Shown here piece by piece: positions 1 through 8,736 of a stretch of DNA of 64,000 nucleotides (its first letter is position 1; every line of letters starts with the position of its first letter). The notes beneath the pieces were generated by a model. The model was not told the origin of the DNA, ran no database searches, and saw only the letters and a list, made by a program, of their open reading frames with translations. This stretch comes from JBFIHF01 sp964411125 (GTDB lineage Bacteria > Myxococcota_A > Bradymonadia > Bradymonadales > Bradymonadaceae): NCBI GenBank assembly GCA_964411125.1, contig CAYPJU010000006.1, positions 1 through 64,000 on the forward strand. The letters run 5' to 3'. Position numbers and translations under genes: made by a program.

Positions 1-51
1 GGGGCTTTGCCCCAAGGGGAGAATCCCCTGGTGGGTTTGGGCAAAGCCCAA
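1..51. repeat. Cluster of three small hairpins downstream of mutS2
   Basis: Three adjacent inverted repeats are visible: GGGGC-TTT-GCCCC (1-13), GGGGA-GAA-TCCCC with a slightly shifted loop (16-28) and TTGGGC-AAA-GCCCAA (37-51). The first and third also pair with each other, since GGGCTTTGCCC at 2-12 is the reverse complement of 39-49. The block lies past the 3' end of mutS2 and has no T-tract on either strand, so it is not a standard intrinsic terminator. It may be part of a dispersed intergenic repeat, but only one copy is in view. Confidence 0.55.
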
Positions 52-111
52 CGCTCCCCTATTGCGACAGCCTCGAGACGCCCGCTCACCAGGGCTCATG
101 CCTCGGGCACT

Positions 112-2637
112 CTACGCGATGTACGCGACGGTGACGCCGTCGCCGCCCTCCCCGCGTTCGCCGGGTCGGAATCGTCGCACGTAGCGGGAGCCGGGGAGGA
201 AACCGCGGACGGCGCGTTTGAGGGCGCCAGTTCCATGGCCGTGGATGATGAAGACCCCTTCGAGGCGCTCGAGATAGGCGGCGTCGAGGAAGAGGTCGAT
301 GCGCTCCAGCGCTTCTTCGACGCGGAGGCCACGCAGGTCGACGGTGTTGCGGTCGGTCTGCGGGACGGCGACGTCGCGGTCGTCGTTGCTCCGCGCCGGC
401 GTCGCGTCGCCACGGTTGTGGCGACGTCGAGAGGACTCGTTCGGGTAGAATAGCTGGTCGACGTCGACGGTCGCCTTCATGGGACCGACCTGCACCACCG
501 CCTCGTCGTCGTGGATCTCGATCACCTCGGCGTTTCGCTTGAACGGCGCCGCATAGACGGTGAGGCCGACCTCCAGATCGTCGGCAGGGACGCGGACGAG
601 TCCGTCGGGCGTCGCCTCGGGCTTCTTCGACTGGTCGCGGACTTTCTCAACGGCGTCGGCGGCCTTCTCGAGCTCCTTGCGAACGTCTTCGATCTGCTGC
701 CGGTTACGCTGGAACTCGGCGTCCTTCAGCTCCTTGAGCCGCGTCTTCGCGAGCGTTCGCACCTCGCTGAGCCGGTCGCGCAGATGCTTGGTCTCCTCGA
801 GCAGCTCCTTTCGGTCGCGTTCGACGAGCTTGTCGTACTTGTCCTTGTAGCGCTTCTTGAGGCGCTCGGCGTCGCCCCTCGCCTGCTGCAACCGCTGCTG
901 TTCCTTCTGCAGCTGGCTCACCTGTTCGTCCAGCTTCGTGAGCGCTTCGTCGACCCCGAGCCGGCCCTCTCCTTCCAGGACCGAGCGGGCGCGCTCGACG
1001 AGCCGGTCGGGAAACCCGAGGCGGTCGGCGATGCGCAGCGCGAACGAACTCCCCGGAATGCCGAGCGTGACGTGGTAGGTCGGCGCGAGAGTCTCGATGT
1101 CGAAACCCATCGCGGCGTTGGCGAAGGCGGAACTCTCGAGCGCGAGCGTCTTGAGCCCCTCGAGGTGTGTCGTCACGACCGTCGTCGCGCCGCATTCGGC
1201 GAGCTCTTCGAGCAGCGCCACCGCGAGCGCAGCCCCCTGCAGCGGATCGGTGCCCGCGAAGAGCTCGTCGAGGAGAACGAGCGTTCCGGGGGATGCGTCG
1301 GGGAGGAACTCGCGGATGTTCACGAGGTGGCCCGAAAACGTACTGAGATCGCGCTCGATCGACTGCTCGTCCCCCACGTCGGTGTAGACCGCGCGGTAGA
1401 ACGGCAGCTCGCTGCCCGGCGCGCAGAGGATCGGCATCCCGGCGCGCGACATCGCGGCGGCCATCCCGACCGACTTCAGGAGCACCGTCTTGCCGCCCGT
1501 GTTCGGCCCCGACACCACCAGCACACGTTTCTCCGGGTCGAGCAGCACGTCGTTGCCGACAGTCGGGTTGTCGGGGTTCTCGGGGCCGAGCTTCATGAAG
1601 AGGAGCGGGTGGATGCAGTGCTGAAGCGCGAGCTCACCTTCGGTGAAGGTGGGGACCGACGCGTTCACGAGCCGCGAGAACCTCGCGATGGCGCCCGTCA
1701 GGTCGAGGTAGGCGAGCACCTCCGCGTTGCGTAGCAGGGCATCGCCGTGGCGCGCGACCAGGCTCGAGAGCCGAGCGAGGATCCGCTTCTCTTCCTCCTC
1801 GACTTCGATCATCGCCCAACGAAGCTCGTTGTTGGCTTCGACGAGCTCCTGGGGTTCGAGGTACGCCGTCTGGCCCGACGACGAGTAGCCGTGGATGATC
1901 CCCGGGATCGTGTTCTTGGCGCCGACACGGACGGGAAGCACGTAGCGGTCCTCCCGCACGGTGTAGTAGTCGTCCTGCAAGTACTGCGCGAACCGCTCGG
2001 AGGTGAGGAGCCTGTCGACCGTCGACTTCAGACGATCGGTGTGGTTCTGCACCGCGCGGCGAAGACGACGCAGATCGGGGCTCGCTCCGTCGGCGATGCG
2101 GCCGCCCGGTTCGATGGCGATCTCGACCGCCTCGCGCAGGTCGGTGCACGGGTCGAGCAGATCGCTCGTCCCCCACAGCAGCGGCGCGGCATCGCGACGC
2201 GATGAGAAGAAGCGCAGCACGCGCTGGACGACGTCACAGTTGCGCCCGATCGCCTCGATGTCCTCGGCGACGAGGACGCCCTCGCGCTGGGCGTAGTGGA
2301 CCGCCTTGCGGACGTCTCGCAGGCCGTACACGGGCGGGTCCTCGGCTGCCTCCAGAAACTCCATCCATTCGGCGACCTCCGCGAGGCGCCGCTCGGCGAG
2401 GCCTCGAGACGGCAAGGGACGGAGAGCCGCGACGAGCTCCAACCCTTCCGGCGAGTTCGCGTGGTCGGCGACGTATTCGCGCAGCCGACCCCATCCGAGG
2501 TCCGACAGCGTCTTCGGTGGCAAGTCGACGGTCCAGTCGTCGCGACGTAGCGGTGCGACAGTCTCGGCGAACAGGTCGGGATCGAACCCGTGGGTCGTGT
2601 CCATGGCTGGCATCATTGCATTGCCCGTTTCATTCAT
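112..2637 (-). CDS. mutS2: MutS2 family ATPase with C-terminal Smr domain
   Basis: Known MutS2 proteins are MutS homologues without the mismatch-recognition domain; they bind branched DNA or collided ribosomes and carry a Smr nuclease domain. This 841-residue protein has the usual MutS2 length. It shows a MutS core and clamp-like region, a Walker A (GPNTGGKT, about residue 377), a Walker B and ABC-type signature region after it, a long charged coiled coil (about 520-660), and a C-terminal Smr domain with the DLRG and HGHGTG motifs. The start ATG overlaps the last codons of the upstream gene, so translation is probably coupled; internal ATGs at about residues 9, 10 and 13 are alternatives. Family assignment is firm; the cellular role is inferred from the family. 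Confidence 0.95.
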   Translation of the reverse strand: MNETGNAMMPAMDTTHGFDPDLFAETVAPLRRDDWTVDLPPKTLSDLGWGRLREYVADHANSPEGLELVAALRPLPSRGLAERRLAEVAEWMEFLEAAEDPPVYGLRDVRKAVHYAQREGVLVAEDIEAIGRNCDVVQRVLRFFSSRRDAAPLLWGTSDLLDPCTDLREAVEIAIEPGGRIADGASPDLRRLRRAVQNHTDRLKSTVDRLLTSERFAQYLQDDYYTVREDRYVLPVRVGAKNTIPGIIHGYSSSGQTAYLEPQELVEANNELRWAMIEVEEEEKRILARLSSLVARHGDALLRNAEVLAYLDLTGAIARFSRLVNASVPTFTEGELALQHCIHPLLFMKLGPENPDNPTVGNDVLLDPEKRVLVVSGPNTGGKTVLLKSVGMAAAMSRAGMPILCAPGSELPFYRAVYTDVGDEQSIERDLSTFSGHLVNIREFLPDASPGTLVLLDELFAGTDPLQGAALAVALLEELAECGATTVVTTHLEGLKTLALESSAFANAAMGFDIETLAPTYHVTLGIPGSSFALRIADRLGFPDRLVERARSVLEGEGRLGVDEALTKLDEQVSQLQKEQQRLQQARGDAERLKKRYKDKYDKLVERDRKELLEETKHLRDRLSEVRTLAKTRLKELKDAEFQRNRQQIEDVRKELEKAADAVEKVRDQSKKPEATPDGLVRVPADDLEVGLTVYAAPFKRNAEVIEIHDDEAVVQVGPMKATVDVDQLFYPNESSRRRHNRGDATPARSNDDRDVAVPQTDRNTVDLRGLRVEEALERIDLFLDAAYLERLEGVFIIHGHGTGALKRAVRGFLPGSRYVRRFRPGERGEGGDGVTVAYIA

Positions 2638-3514
2638 CCATCAGTGAAGTCTCGGCGGCGTCGATCGCTTCGAGGAGCGCCAGCTCCTCCGGCTCGAGCT
2701 CGGTCGCACCGAACAATGCCAACCGGCGCCGTAATTCCTCCGCAGCCGAAAAATCGAACCGTGGTCGCGCCGTCGCCGCCGAGTGACACCGGGAAAGGTC
2801 GAGGCGCCCGTTGGACCGCACGAAGACCTGGGCGTCGGCGGTACCGACGCCGAGTGTCTCGGCGACGATCTCGAGGTCCGGCTCGACCAGCACCTGCGCA
2901 AAGAGCGTCATGCTGCAGCCGTCGGCGAGCTCGTCGAGCCGCATTCGCTCGTCCCCGACCAGGAGGACTGCCGCCCCCGTCTGCATCGCCCACTCGACCG
3001 CCACTGTGTGCGCGAGGGCTGCTTCGTCCGGGCCCGCATAGGTCACGCGGTAGTCGCCCGGGCACTCGCGATCCTCGGGTGCGCTGGTGACGAGCGGCCC
3101 CTCCCAGGCGGCCCGGACGAGCCGGTAGGTCGGCCCGTCGGCGCCCGAAGCGTCGAGGAAGAGGTTCGTCCCGCCGACCAGGAGCGGCACGTGCTCGTCG
3201 ATCGCCTCGATGTTCGTCGTCGCCACCGCGCGCTCGTGCGGTTCGGCTCTCGGCGGAGCTTCGTCGCCAAATTCGAGGGTCCTGACGGGGTGGGCGCCGC
3301 GGGCGGCGAGGGGCCAGTGAACGGTCGCTCGCTGCACCTCCACCGCGGCTTCCGCCGCGATCCCCGACGCGTCGAACGTCGCGACCTCCACCCGGGACTC
3401 CCCGAGCAGCCGGCGTACGCGTCCGCGCAGCCCGCCGACAGCGACGGTCTCGCCGATCGCCACCTCCTCGTCGCCAATCCATGCCACGAACCGCCCCGGG
3501 GAGACCGTCGTCAC
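2630..3514 (-). CDS. Hypothetical protein coupled to mutS2
   Basis: This 294-residue protein is not recognised. The frame stays open far upstream, to about 4552, but that part is antisense to the exchanger gene. The GTG at 3514 (MTTVSPGRFVAWIGDEE) is the last sensible start, with a modest GAAGG-like ribosome site in front. The N-terminal 90 residues are Val- and Gly-rich and probably all-beta. The C-terminal third holds the repeated EELALLEAID-type acidic helix. No signal peptide or membrane segment is evident, so it is probably cytoplasmic. Its stop overlaps the mutS2 start by 8 bases, which argues for co-translation. Function unknown. Confidence 0.7.
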   Translation of the reverse strand: MTTVSPGRFVAWIGDEEVAIGETVAVGGLRGRVRRLLGESRVEVATFDASGIAAEAAVEVQRATVHWPLAARGAHPVRTLEFGDEAPPRAEPHERAVATTNIEAIDEHVPLLVGGTNLFLDASGADGPTYRLVRAAWEGPLVTSAPEDRECPGDYRVTYAGPDEAALAHTVAVEWAMQTGAAVLLVGDERMRLDELADGCSMTLFAQVLVEPDLEIVAETLGVGTADAQVFVRSNGRLDLSRCHSAATARPRFDFSAAEELRRRLALFGATELEPEELALLEAIDAAETSLMDE

Positions 3515-3772
3515 GTGCGGAGCCTTCGGTCGGTATTCTTCGATTTGATCTTTCACGTCGCGAACATCGACAAGCTGGCGGCGCAGGTCAAGTCGAGTGG
3601 CACGGCTCGCATACTTCCCGTCTGCTCCGGGTCGGTGACGTTCGAGGATCGGTTTGGCAGGCCCGGGGTCCGGCGTAGGTTCGTCCTGCCCACGAAACCG
3701 ATTGGAACGATCGAGCGCAACCGGGATGTGCCGCCGACATCTTCCTCGGACCTCGATCGCAGCGGAGAGAGA

Positions 3773-4723
3773 ATGGACTGGATTCTGGTAATCGTCGGAC
3801 TCGGCCTGTTGGTGATTGGCGGGGAAGGACTCGTCCGTGGAGCCACGGGCATCGCGCTCGCCGCGAAAATCTCCCCCGCGGTCGTCGGTCTGACGATCGT
3901 CGCGGCAGGGACGTCGATGCCGGAGCTCGTGGTCTCCGTACAGTCCGCGCTGCGCGGGAACGTAGGAATCTCTTTCGGCAACGTCGTCGGGTCGAACCTC
4001 TTCAACATCGGCGCCATCCTCGGCCTCGCCGCCCTCGTTCGCCCGCTCCGCGTGATGGGCAACACCGTCCGGATGGAGTGGCCCGTGATGATGCTCGCCG
4101 CGCTCCAGCTCTTCCTGCTCGCGCGTGACGGGGCCGTCGACCGAACGGAAGGTGCTTTCCTCGTCACGGCGCTGGTTGCGTTCACCGCCTACGCGGTCTG
4201 GATCGGGCGGAATTCGACCGCCCCCGCGGAGGCAGAGGCGTTCGAAGAGATCGCTTCGGCCTCCACCGGACGGTCGATCGGTTTTCACATCCTCGCCATC
4301 CTCGTGGGCGTCGCGGCGCTGGCGGGCGGGTCCACGCTGCTCGTCGAAGGCGCCGTCGGCATCGCGTCGGGGCTCGGCGTCTCGGACACCGTCATCGGGC
4401 TCACGATCGTCGCGGCCGGCACCAGCACGCCGGAGCTCGTCACGTCGCTCGTCGCCTCGAAACGCGGACAGGACGACATCGCGGTCGCGAACATCGTGGG
4501 CTCCAACATCTTCAACGTGCTCGGGATTCTCGGGGCTACCGCGGTCATCCATCCCTTGGCGGTCCCCGAGATGATCATGTCGCGGGACGTGTGGTGGATG
4601 CTCGGGAGCTCCGCTCTCCTCTTCCCGCTGATGTGGACGGGGATGAAGATCAACCGCGCCGAGGGAGCGGCGCTGCTCGGCGCCTTCGTGGTCTACCTCA
4701 CCCTCCTGGTGCAGAGCGCGTGA
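3773..4723 (+). CDS. Calcium/sodium antiporter (CaCA family, YrbG-like)
   Basis: A 316-residue polytopic inner-membrane exchanger. It contains the two inverted alpha repeats of the CaCA superfamily: GTSMPELVVS with GNVVGSNLFNIG in the first half, and GTSTPELVTS with ANIVGSNIFNVLG in the second half. These acidic repeats form the cation sites in this family. About ten hydrophobic segments are visible, and the length matches bacterial YrbG-type exchangers. The ATG at 3773 is chosen because a GGAGAGAG ribosome site lies directly upstream and the hydrophobic N-terminus starts there; the open frame further upstream is antisense to the neighbouring gene. Ion specificity cannot be decided from sequence. 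Confidence 0.93.
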   Translation: MDWILVIVGLGLLVIGGEGLVRGATGIALAAKISPAVVGLTIVAAGTSMPELVVSVQSALRGNVGISFGNVVGSNLFNIGAILGLAALVRPLRVMGNTVRMEWPVMMLAALQLFLLARDGAVDRTEGAFLVTALVAFTAYAVWIGRNSTAPAEAEAFEEIASASTGRSIGFHILAILVGVAALAGGSTLLVEGAVGIASGLGVSDTVIGLTIVAAGTSTPELVTSLVASKRGQDDIAVANIVGSNIFNVLGILGATAVIHPLAVPEMIMSRDVWWMLGSSALLFPLMWTGMKINRAEGAALLGAFVVYLTLLVQSA

Positions 4724-4729
4724 CGCCCG

Positions 4730-5554
4730 TCAATCTTGCTCGAACCGACCTGCCTGCTGCAGGAGTTCGGGGAGGGCCTCGACCAGATTCCGCGCGAGGT
4801 AGCTCTGCAGGAAGAAGACGTGGCTCAGGGCGAGGAAACGCAGATGGGGATCGTCGAAGCTGGGGGTGAAGCGCGCGAGGCCGCCACCCCGTACATCGTC
4901 GGGCTTCGCGTTTCGGCGCGGCGCCTCGCCCCCGGGAGGGTCGAACGCGCCGGGCGTGCCAGCAGCCTTCGCGGCGAGGTCGCGGAACTCTTCGGGGAGA
5001 CACGCCTCTTCGTAGTACTCGACCCTGGTCTCCACCGAACCCGTCGGTGGGTCTTCGAGGAGTTCCATCGCCGCGAGGCTGCAGAGGAGGTCGAGGAGGT
5101 CGCTGGCGACCACGTCGCGAATCTCGTGCAGCCGACGCGCCGCTTCGTCACGGGCCGAAGTCCCCGCGACCCCACCGTACCCCAGGGCGATCGACTCGAA
5201 GGTCCTGAGCAGGCTCGACTCGGTCGCCGCCATGTGGTCGCCGATCCGCCTCAGCACGGGCGGACGCCCGTGTCGCTCCTCCAGCCACGCCACCAGTTCG
5301 TAGAGATGCGCCGCGTCAGGGTCCGCCTTGAACCCGAGCTCCATCCCCACCTGCGCCACGCGCGCGAGACCCGACTGCAGCGCCCGTGCATTTTCCGGCT
5401 CCGCGAGGGAGAGGATCGCCTGCTCGAACCGTGCTTCGAGCCGATCGAGGATCAACCGATCCGCCGCCCGGCGTACCAGCGATGCCGGGCGCGCGAGCTT
5501 CCCCGCCGCGCGCCGCGCGCCGCGCACCAGCGCATTTTCGTCTCGGTCACTCAC
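4730..5554 (-). CDS. Hypothetical helical protein
   Basis: A 274-residue protein that I do not recognise. It starts at GTG 5554, preceded by GGAGG; the frame further upstream has poor coding character. The sequence is mostly helical and Arg/Ala/Glu-rich, with no signal peptide and no membrane span. One segment (FLALSHVFFLQSYLARNLV) near the C-terminus is amphipathic. It converges with the exchanger gene, the two stop codons lying inside a TGACG-CC-CGTCA inverted repeat (4721-4732). Nothing in the sequence indicates an enzymatic function. Confidence 0.7.
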   Translation of the reverse strand: MSDRDENALVRGARRAAGKLARPASLVRRAADRLILDRLEARFEQAILSLAEPENARALQSGLARVAQVGMELGFKADPDAAHLYELVAWLEERHGRPPVLRRIGDHMAATESSLLRTFESIALGYGGVAGTSARDEAARRLHEIRDVVASDLLDLLCSLAAMELLEDPPTGSVETRVEYYEEACLPEEFRDLAAKAAGTPGAFDPPGGEAPRRNAKPDDVRGGGLARFTPSFDDPHLRFLALSHVFFLQSYLARNLVEALPELLQQAGRFEQD

Positions 5555-5637
5555 TCGCGTTCGAACCTCCCTCGGTCGCCACGCACCATAGCATACGCAC
5601 CAGACCGCGACGCCGGAGCCTCTGCGGCGAACCAGGC

Positions 5638-5665
5638 AAAAAAAAGCCCCCGCAGTGCGGGGGCT
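5638..5665 (-). terminator. Intrinsic terminator after the Cys-repeat lipoprotein gene
   Basis: Read on the minus strand, a GC-rich stem GCCCCCGC/GCGGGGGC with a very short loop is followed by eight T residues (plus-strand A-tract 5638-5645). It starts about 26 bases past the stop codon at 5691, the expected place for factor-independent termination. Confidence 0.9.
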
Positions 5666-5690
5666 CGAAACGGTGTTCCTGCGTTCGCTC

Positions 5691-6790
5691 TCAGAGCGGG
5701 ATGCAGGTGTCGGACGGCGAGGTCGCGAAGCACTCGTAGCCCGCGCGGCAGTCGCCGTCGACGTTGCACGAGTCGAGGCAGATCTCGGTGCTGTCCTCGC
5801 AGACAGAGGTCTGCGTGCAGTTCCCTTCGCCGACCCCGCAGAGGATCGTGCAGTATCCGCCGGGCCAGCCCGCCTCTTCGATGCAGGTACCCCAGAGGCC
5901 GCCGACACACTCCCAGTAACCGGAGCACGCGGCGCCCACCTGACCGGTTCCGGTCGCAGCGGGGAAGCACTCCTGGGTCGCGCCTGCGTCGAGGTCGGCA
6001 TCCAGGCAGCGGTAGCCGTCGCTGCGGCACATCCCGTTGCCAGTGCAGTCGGCGAGGCAGATGCCTTCGCCGTTCGCGTCGATGCCAGCGCAGTGCGAGC
6101 CGGTCGGACACGGGGTCGTGCTGTCGCAGACTGCAGTGCAGTAGCCGTTGCGCCAGCCGTCTTCCTGGCTGAAGCATCCGCCGTTCACACCGCCCTGGCA
6201 GTCGTAGAGTTCCTCACAAGCGTCGCCCACGGCGCCGCTCCCCGTCGCAGCGGCCGCACACTCGGTGGTGGTGTCGCCGTCGAGGTCGTAGCAGAGGTAT
6301 CCATCGGCGCGGCACGCGGCATCGTTCGCGCAGTCGGCGAGGCAGATGCCGTCACCGTTCGCGTCCTGCAGGGCGCAGTGCGATCCGGACGGGCAGGCGG
6401 TCGTGGAGTCGCACTCGCGAGCGCAGTAGCCATCCTTCCAGCCCAGTCCATCCGTGACGCAGAAGCCAGCCGTCCCACCGCCACAATCGGCGTGGGTGGT
6501 GCAAGTGTCGCCGACGTCGCCGGCGCCGCTACCGACCGCCCAGCATTCGTCGACCGTGTCGTCGTCGGCGTCGTAGCACTCGTATTCGGGCGTGCGGCAG
6601 TCGCTGTTGGCGGTGCAGTCGTCGAGGCAGACCCCGAAGCCTTCGTCGCCGATGAAGGAGCAGTGCGAGCCGCCCGGGCAGTCGGTGTCGTCGATGCAAC
6701 CGGCGCTGCAGTAGCCACCGGGGATCGGGTCACCGAAGCATGCGCCGGACTGGCAGTTCCCGCCCGAGGCGCACGCGCCTCCGATCGGCT
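5691..6790 (-). repeat. Four Cys-rich repeats, type B (in coding sequence)
   Basis: Within the 804-residue lipoprotein, four units of roughly 85-90 codons share the pattern G.WxxGYC, CDSTTxCPxGSHC, DANGxGIC, CR..YxC and ATGxGxVGxAC. The first and last copies are the most divergent. The unit boundaries are read by eye. Confidence 0.7.
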
Positions 6791-8105
6791 GGTTCTGGAC
6801 GCAGTCGTTGTCGTTGGCCGCGATGCAACCCGCCGGACAGCAGCCGTCGCTGTCGGTGCAGACGTTGATGCGGGTCGTCGAGCACGTGAAGTTGCAGTTC
6901 GCAGCGCTTCCGGTCGACCGGTCGATCGTGCACGCGTCGCCGTCGTCGCAGCTCGTCGGGCAATTGCCGTCGCAGGTCTCGCCCGCGTCGACGGTGCCGT
7001 TGCCGCAGCTCGCGGAGCAGTCGTTGTCGTTGGTCGCGTTGCAGTTCGACGGGCAGCACCCGTCGCCGTTACGGCAGGCATTCACGGGCGAGTTCGTGCA
7101 CGTGACGTTGCAGTTACCGACGCTCCCGGTGAGGGAATCGGTGGTGCAGGCGTTGCCGTCGTCACAGCTCGACGGGCAGTTGCCGTCACAGGTTTCGCCG
7201 CCTTCGACGATGCCGTTTCCGCAGCTCGCGGAGCAGTCGTCGTCGTTGGTCGTGTTGCACTGCGAAGGGCAGCACCCGTCGCCGTCGACGCACGCCGTCA
7301 ACGGCGAGTTGACACAGTCGACGTCGCAGTTGGCGGCCGAGCCGGTCATCATGTCGGTCGTGCAAGCGTTGCCGTCGTCGCAGCTCGCGGGGCAGTCGCC
7401 GTCGCAGGTCTCGCCGGGCTCGGTCATGCCGTTGCCGCAGGTCGCCGCGCATTCGGCATCGTTGGATGCATCACAACCCGCCGGGCAGCACCCGTCGCCG
7501 TCCACACACGCCGCGATGTCGACGTTCATGCAGACCGCGTCACACGTCGCGGCTCCGCCAACCAGGCTGTCCGCGGTGCACGCGACGCCGTCGTCGCAGT
7601 CGGTGGGGCAGTCGCCGTCGCAGACCTCGTCCCCCTCGACGACGCCGTTCCCGCACTCTGCTGCGCAGTCGGAGTCGTCCGCGCTGCTGCAGTTGTCGGG
7701 GCAGCAGGAGTCTCCCGCGGCGCATTCGGTGATCTGGGTACCGCTGCACTCCGCGGTGCAGTCGTCGGCGCTGCCGACGAGCTCCAGCGAGAGGCAAAGG
7801 TCGTCGGTCTCGCAGGTCGTCGGGCATGCGCCGGGCTGACCCACGGCGATCGCGAAGTCACACGCCTCGCCCTCGTCGAGCGTACCGTTGCCGCAGGTGT
7901 CGCCGTTGTTGGCGGTCATCCCGTTGTTCGCGGTCATGCCGTTGTTGGCCGTCATGCCGTTGTTCGCGGTCACGCCGTTGTTGACCAGCACACCGTTGTT
8001 GGTCGTGCCGTTGTTGTCTTTTCCGTTGTTGTCGTCCCCGCTGCCTGCACAGCCGAGGGGCCCGACGAGCAGCGCCGCGCCCAATAAGAAAAAAGTGCGT
8101 TTCAT
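5691..8105 (-). CDS. Giant Cys-repeat outer-membrane lipoprotein
   Basis: An 804-residue predicted lipoprotein. The signal peptide ends in the lipobox PLGC (Cys19). Residues 24-68 form a tandem Asn-Asn-Gly linker. Then come five repeats of about 70 residues that open with CGNG..E.GE.CDG.CP and close with GDGCCP..C....D.DC. After a short link come four longer repeats (about 90 residues) with the signature GWxxGYC...CDSTTxCPxGSHC...GICLxDC. Such Cys-rich modules are disulphide-stabilised surface domains in myxobacterial-type lipoproteins. The ribosome site GAGGAG is nine bases before the ATG. An adhesion or surface display role is plausible but is inference; no catalytic motif is visible. Confidence 0.85.
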   Translation of the reverse strand: MKRTFFLLGAALLVGPLGCAGSGDDNNGKDNNGTTNNGVLVNNGVTANNGMTANNGMTANNGMTANNGDTCGNGTLDEGEACDFAIAVGQPGACPTTCETDDLCLSLELVGSADDCTAECSGTQITECAAGDSCCPDNCSSADDSDCAAECGNGVVEGDEVCDGDCPTDCDDGVACTADSLVGGAATCDAVCMNVDIAACVDGDGCCPAGCDASNDAECAATCGNGMTEPGETCDGDCPASCDDGNACTTDMMTGSAANCDVDCVNSPLTACVDGDGCCPSQCNTTNDDDCSASCGNGIVEGGETCDGNCPSSCDDGNACTTDSLTGSVGNCNVTCTNSPVNACRNGDGCCPSNCNATNDNDCSASCGNGTVDAGETCDGNCPTSCDDGDACTIDRSTGSAANCNFTCSTTRINVCTDSDGCCPAGCIAANDNDCVQNQPIGGACASGGNCQSGACFGDPIPGGYCSAGCIDDTDCPGGSHCSFIGDEGFGVCLDDCTANSDCRTPEYECYDADDDTVDECWAVGSGAGDVGDTCTTHADCGGGTAGFCVTDGLGWKDGYCARECDSTTACPSGSHCALQDANGDGICLADCANDAACRADGYLCYDLDGDTTTECAAAATGSGAVGDACEELYDCQGGVNGGCFSQEDGWRNGYCTAVCDSTTPCPTGSHCAGIDANGEGICLADCTGNGMCRSDGYRCLDADLDAGATQECFPAATGTGQVGAACSGYWECVGGLWGTCIEEAGWPGGYCTILCGVGEGNCTQTSVCEDSTEICLDSCNVDGDCRAGYECFATSPSDTCIPL
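6803..7895 (-). repeat. Five Cys-rich repeats, type A (in coding sequence)
   Basis: Five consecutive units of about 70 codons each begin CGNG and end in a D.DC motif, with CDDGxACTxD and DGCCPxxC in the middle. The first copy (nearest the NNG linker) is the most divergent. Copies 3, 4 and 5 are close at the protein level, which suggests expansion by duplication. Confidence 0.8.
7902..8036 (-). repeat. Asn-Asn-Gly linker repeat
   Basis: Nine NNG triplets, mostly six residues apart (MTANNG, VTANNG), are encoded by an imperfect 18-base tandem repeat directly after the lipidated Cys region. This is a low-complexity spacer that would hold the Cys-rich domains away from the membrane. A similar linker occurs in the lipoprotein starting at 12609. 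Confidence 0.9.
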
Positions 8106-8256
8106 CGTTTTTGCTCCTCAGTAGTGGGCGCACCATAGTAGGCGAGACGTCGCTCGTAAATGGTTCCTTCGATCTTCCCGCCCCGCGTGCAATTCCGCGG
8201 GACAGACCGACTTTTGGAGCGTTCCGCCGGAGACAATTGCAGAATCGGCCTCGGCG

Positions 8257-8718
8257 GTGGAAACTCCCGGCGTGCACTGGCCCGAATACTTACATCACGT
8301 CACGCTCCACTTTCCGATCGTCCTGACGTTCGTCCTCGCAGCGGTGGGGCCCTGGTGGGTCCGTACGATGGACGAGCGCCTGGGCGTCTTTCTGCGATGG
8401 TGCGGCTGGGCCGCTTTCGTGACGACCACGGTCGCGATGGTCTCGGGAACGATCGCGGCGCCCGGGTGGCTCGGCGGCGACGGTCCGCAGGGGCTCTCCG
8501 ACCACCGCAACATGGGGATGCTGACCTGGTCGGCCGTGGCCGTCGCCGCCGTGGCGTTCGAAGTAGGAATTCGCGTCGGACGCGAGGACGTTCGAAAGTT
8601 CGCGGCCCTCTGCTGGATCGCTGCCGCGATCGGTGCCGTCGGCGCCGGACACTGGGGCGGAAGCGCCCTGCACTCCGACCGGATCCCCTGGCAGGGAACG
8701 GAGCCGATCGTCGAGTGA
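8257..8718 (+). CDS. DUF2231-like small membrane protein
   Basis: A 153-residue protein with four predicted membrane helices. The N-terminal stretch (HWPEYLHHVTLHFPIVLTF) with several His residues, followed by a helix, resembles the start of DUF2231-type predicted membrane proteins, whose biochemical function is not settled; His-rich helices hint at haem or metal binding. Translation is assigned to GTG 8257; a second in-frame GTG at 8272 is possible, and neither has a strong ribosome site. It is divergent from the Cys-repeat lipoprotein and convergent with the VWA lipoprotein gene. The domain call is made by eye. Confidence 0.65.
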   Translation: METPGVHWPEYLHHVTLHFPIVLTFVLAAVGPWWVRTMDERLGVFLRWCGWAAFVTTTVAMVSGTIAAPGWLGGDGPQGLSDHRNMGMLTWSAVAVAAVAFEVGIRVGREDVRKFAALCWIAAAIGAVGAGHWGGSALHSDRIPWQGTEPIVE

Positions 8719-8736
8719 ACCTCGGAGGATCCCCGC

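Noticed and set aside
3515..4552. Upstream extension of the unknown gene next to mutS2
   Set aside because: The extension lies antisense to the clear exchanger gene and has low-complexity Asp/Arg/Glu-rich sequence; a GTG start at 3514 explains the gene.
5655..8087. A very long plus-strand open frame opposite the Cys-repeat lipoprotein
   Set aside because: It is an antisense shadow of the repetitive GC-rich coding sequence: Val/Ala/Arg-rich, with no signal or motif, while the minus strand has a lipobox and ordered Cys repeats.
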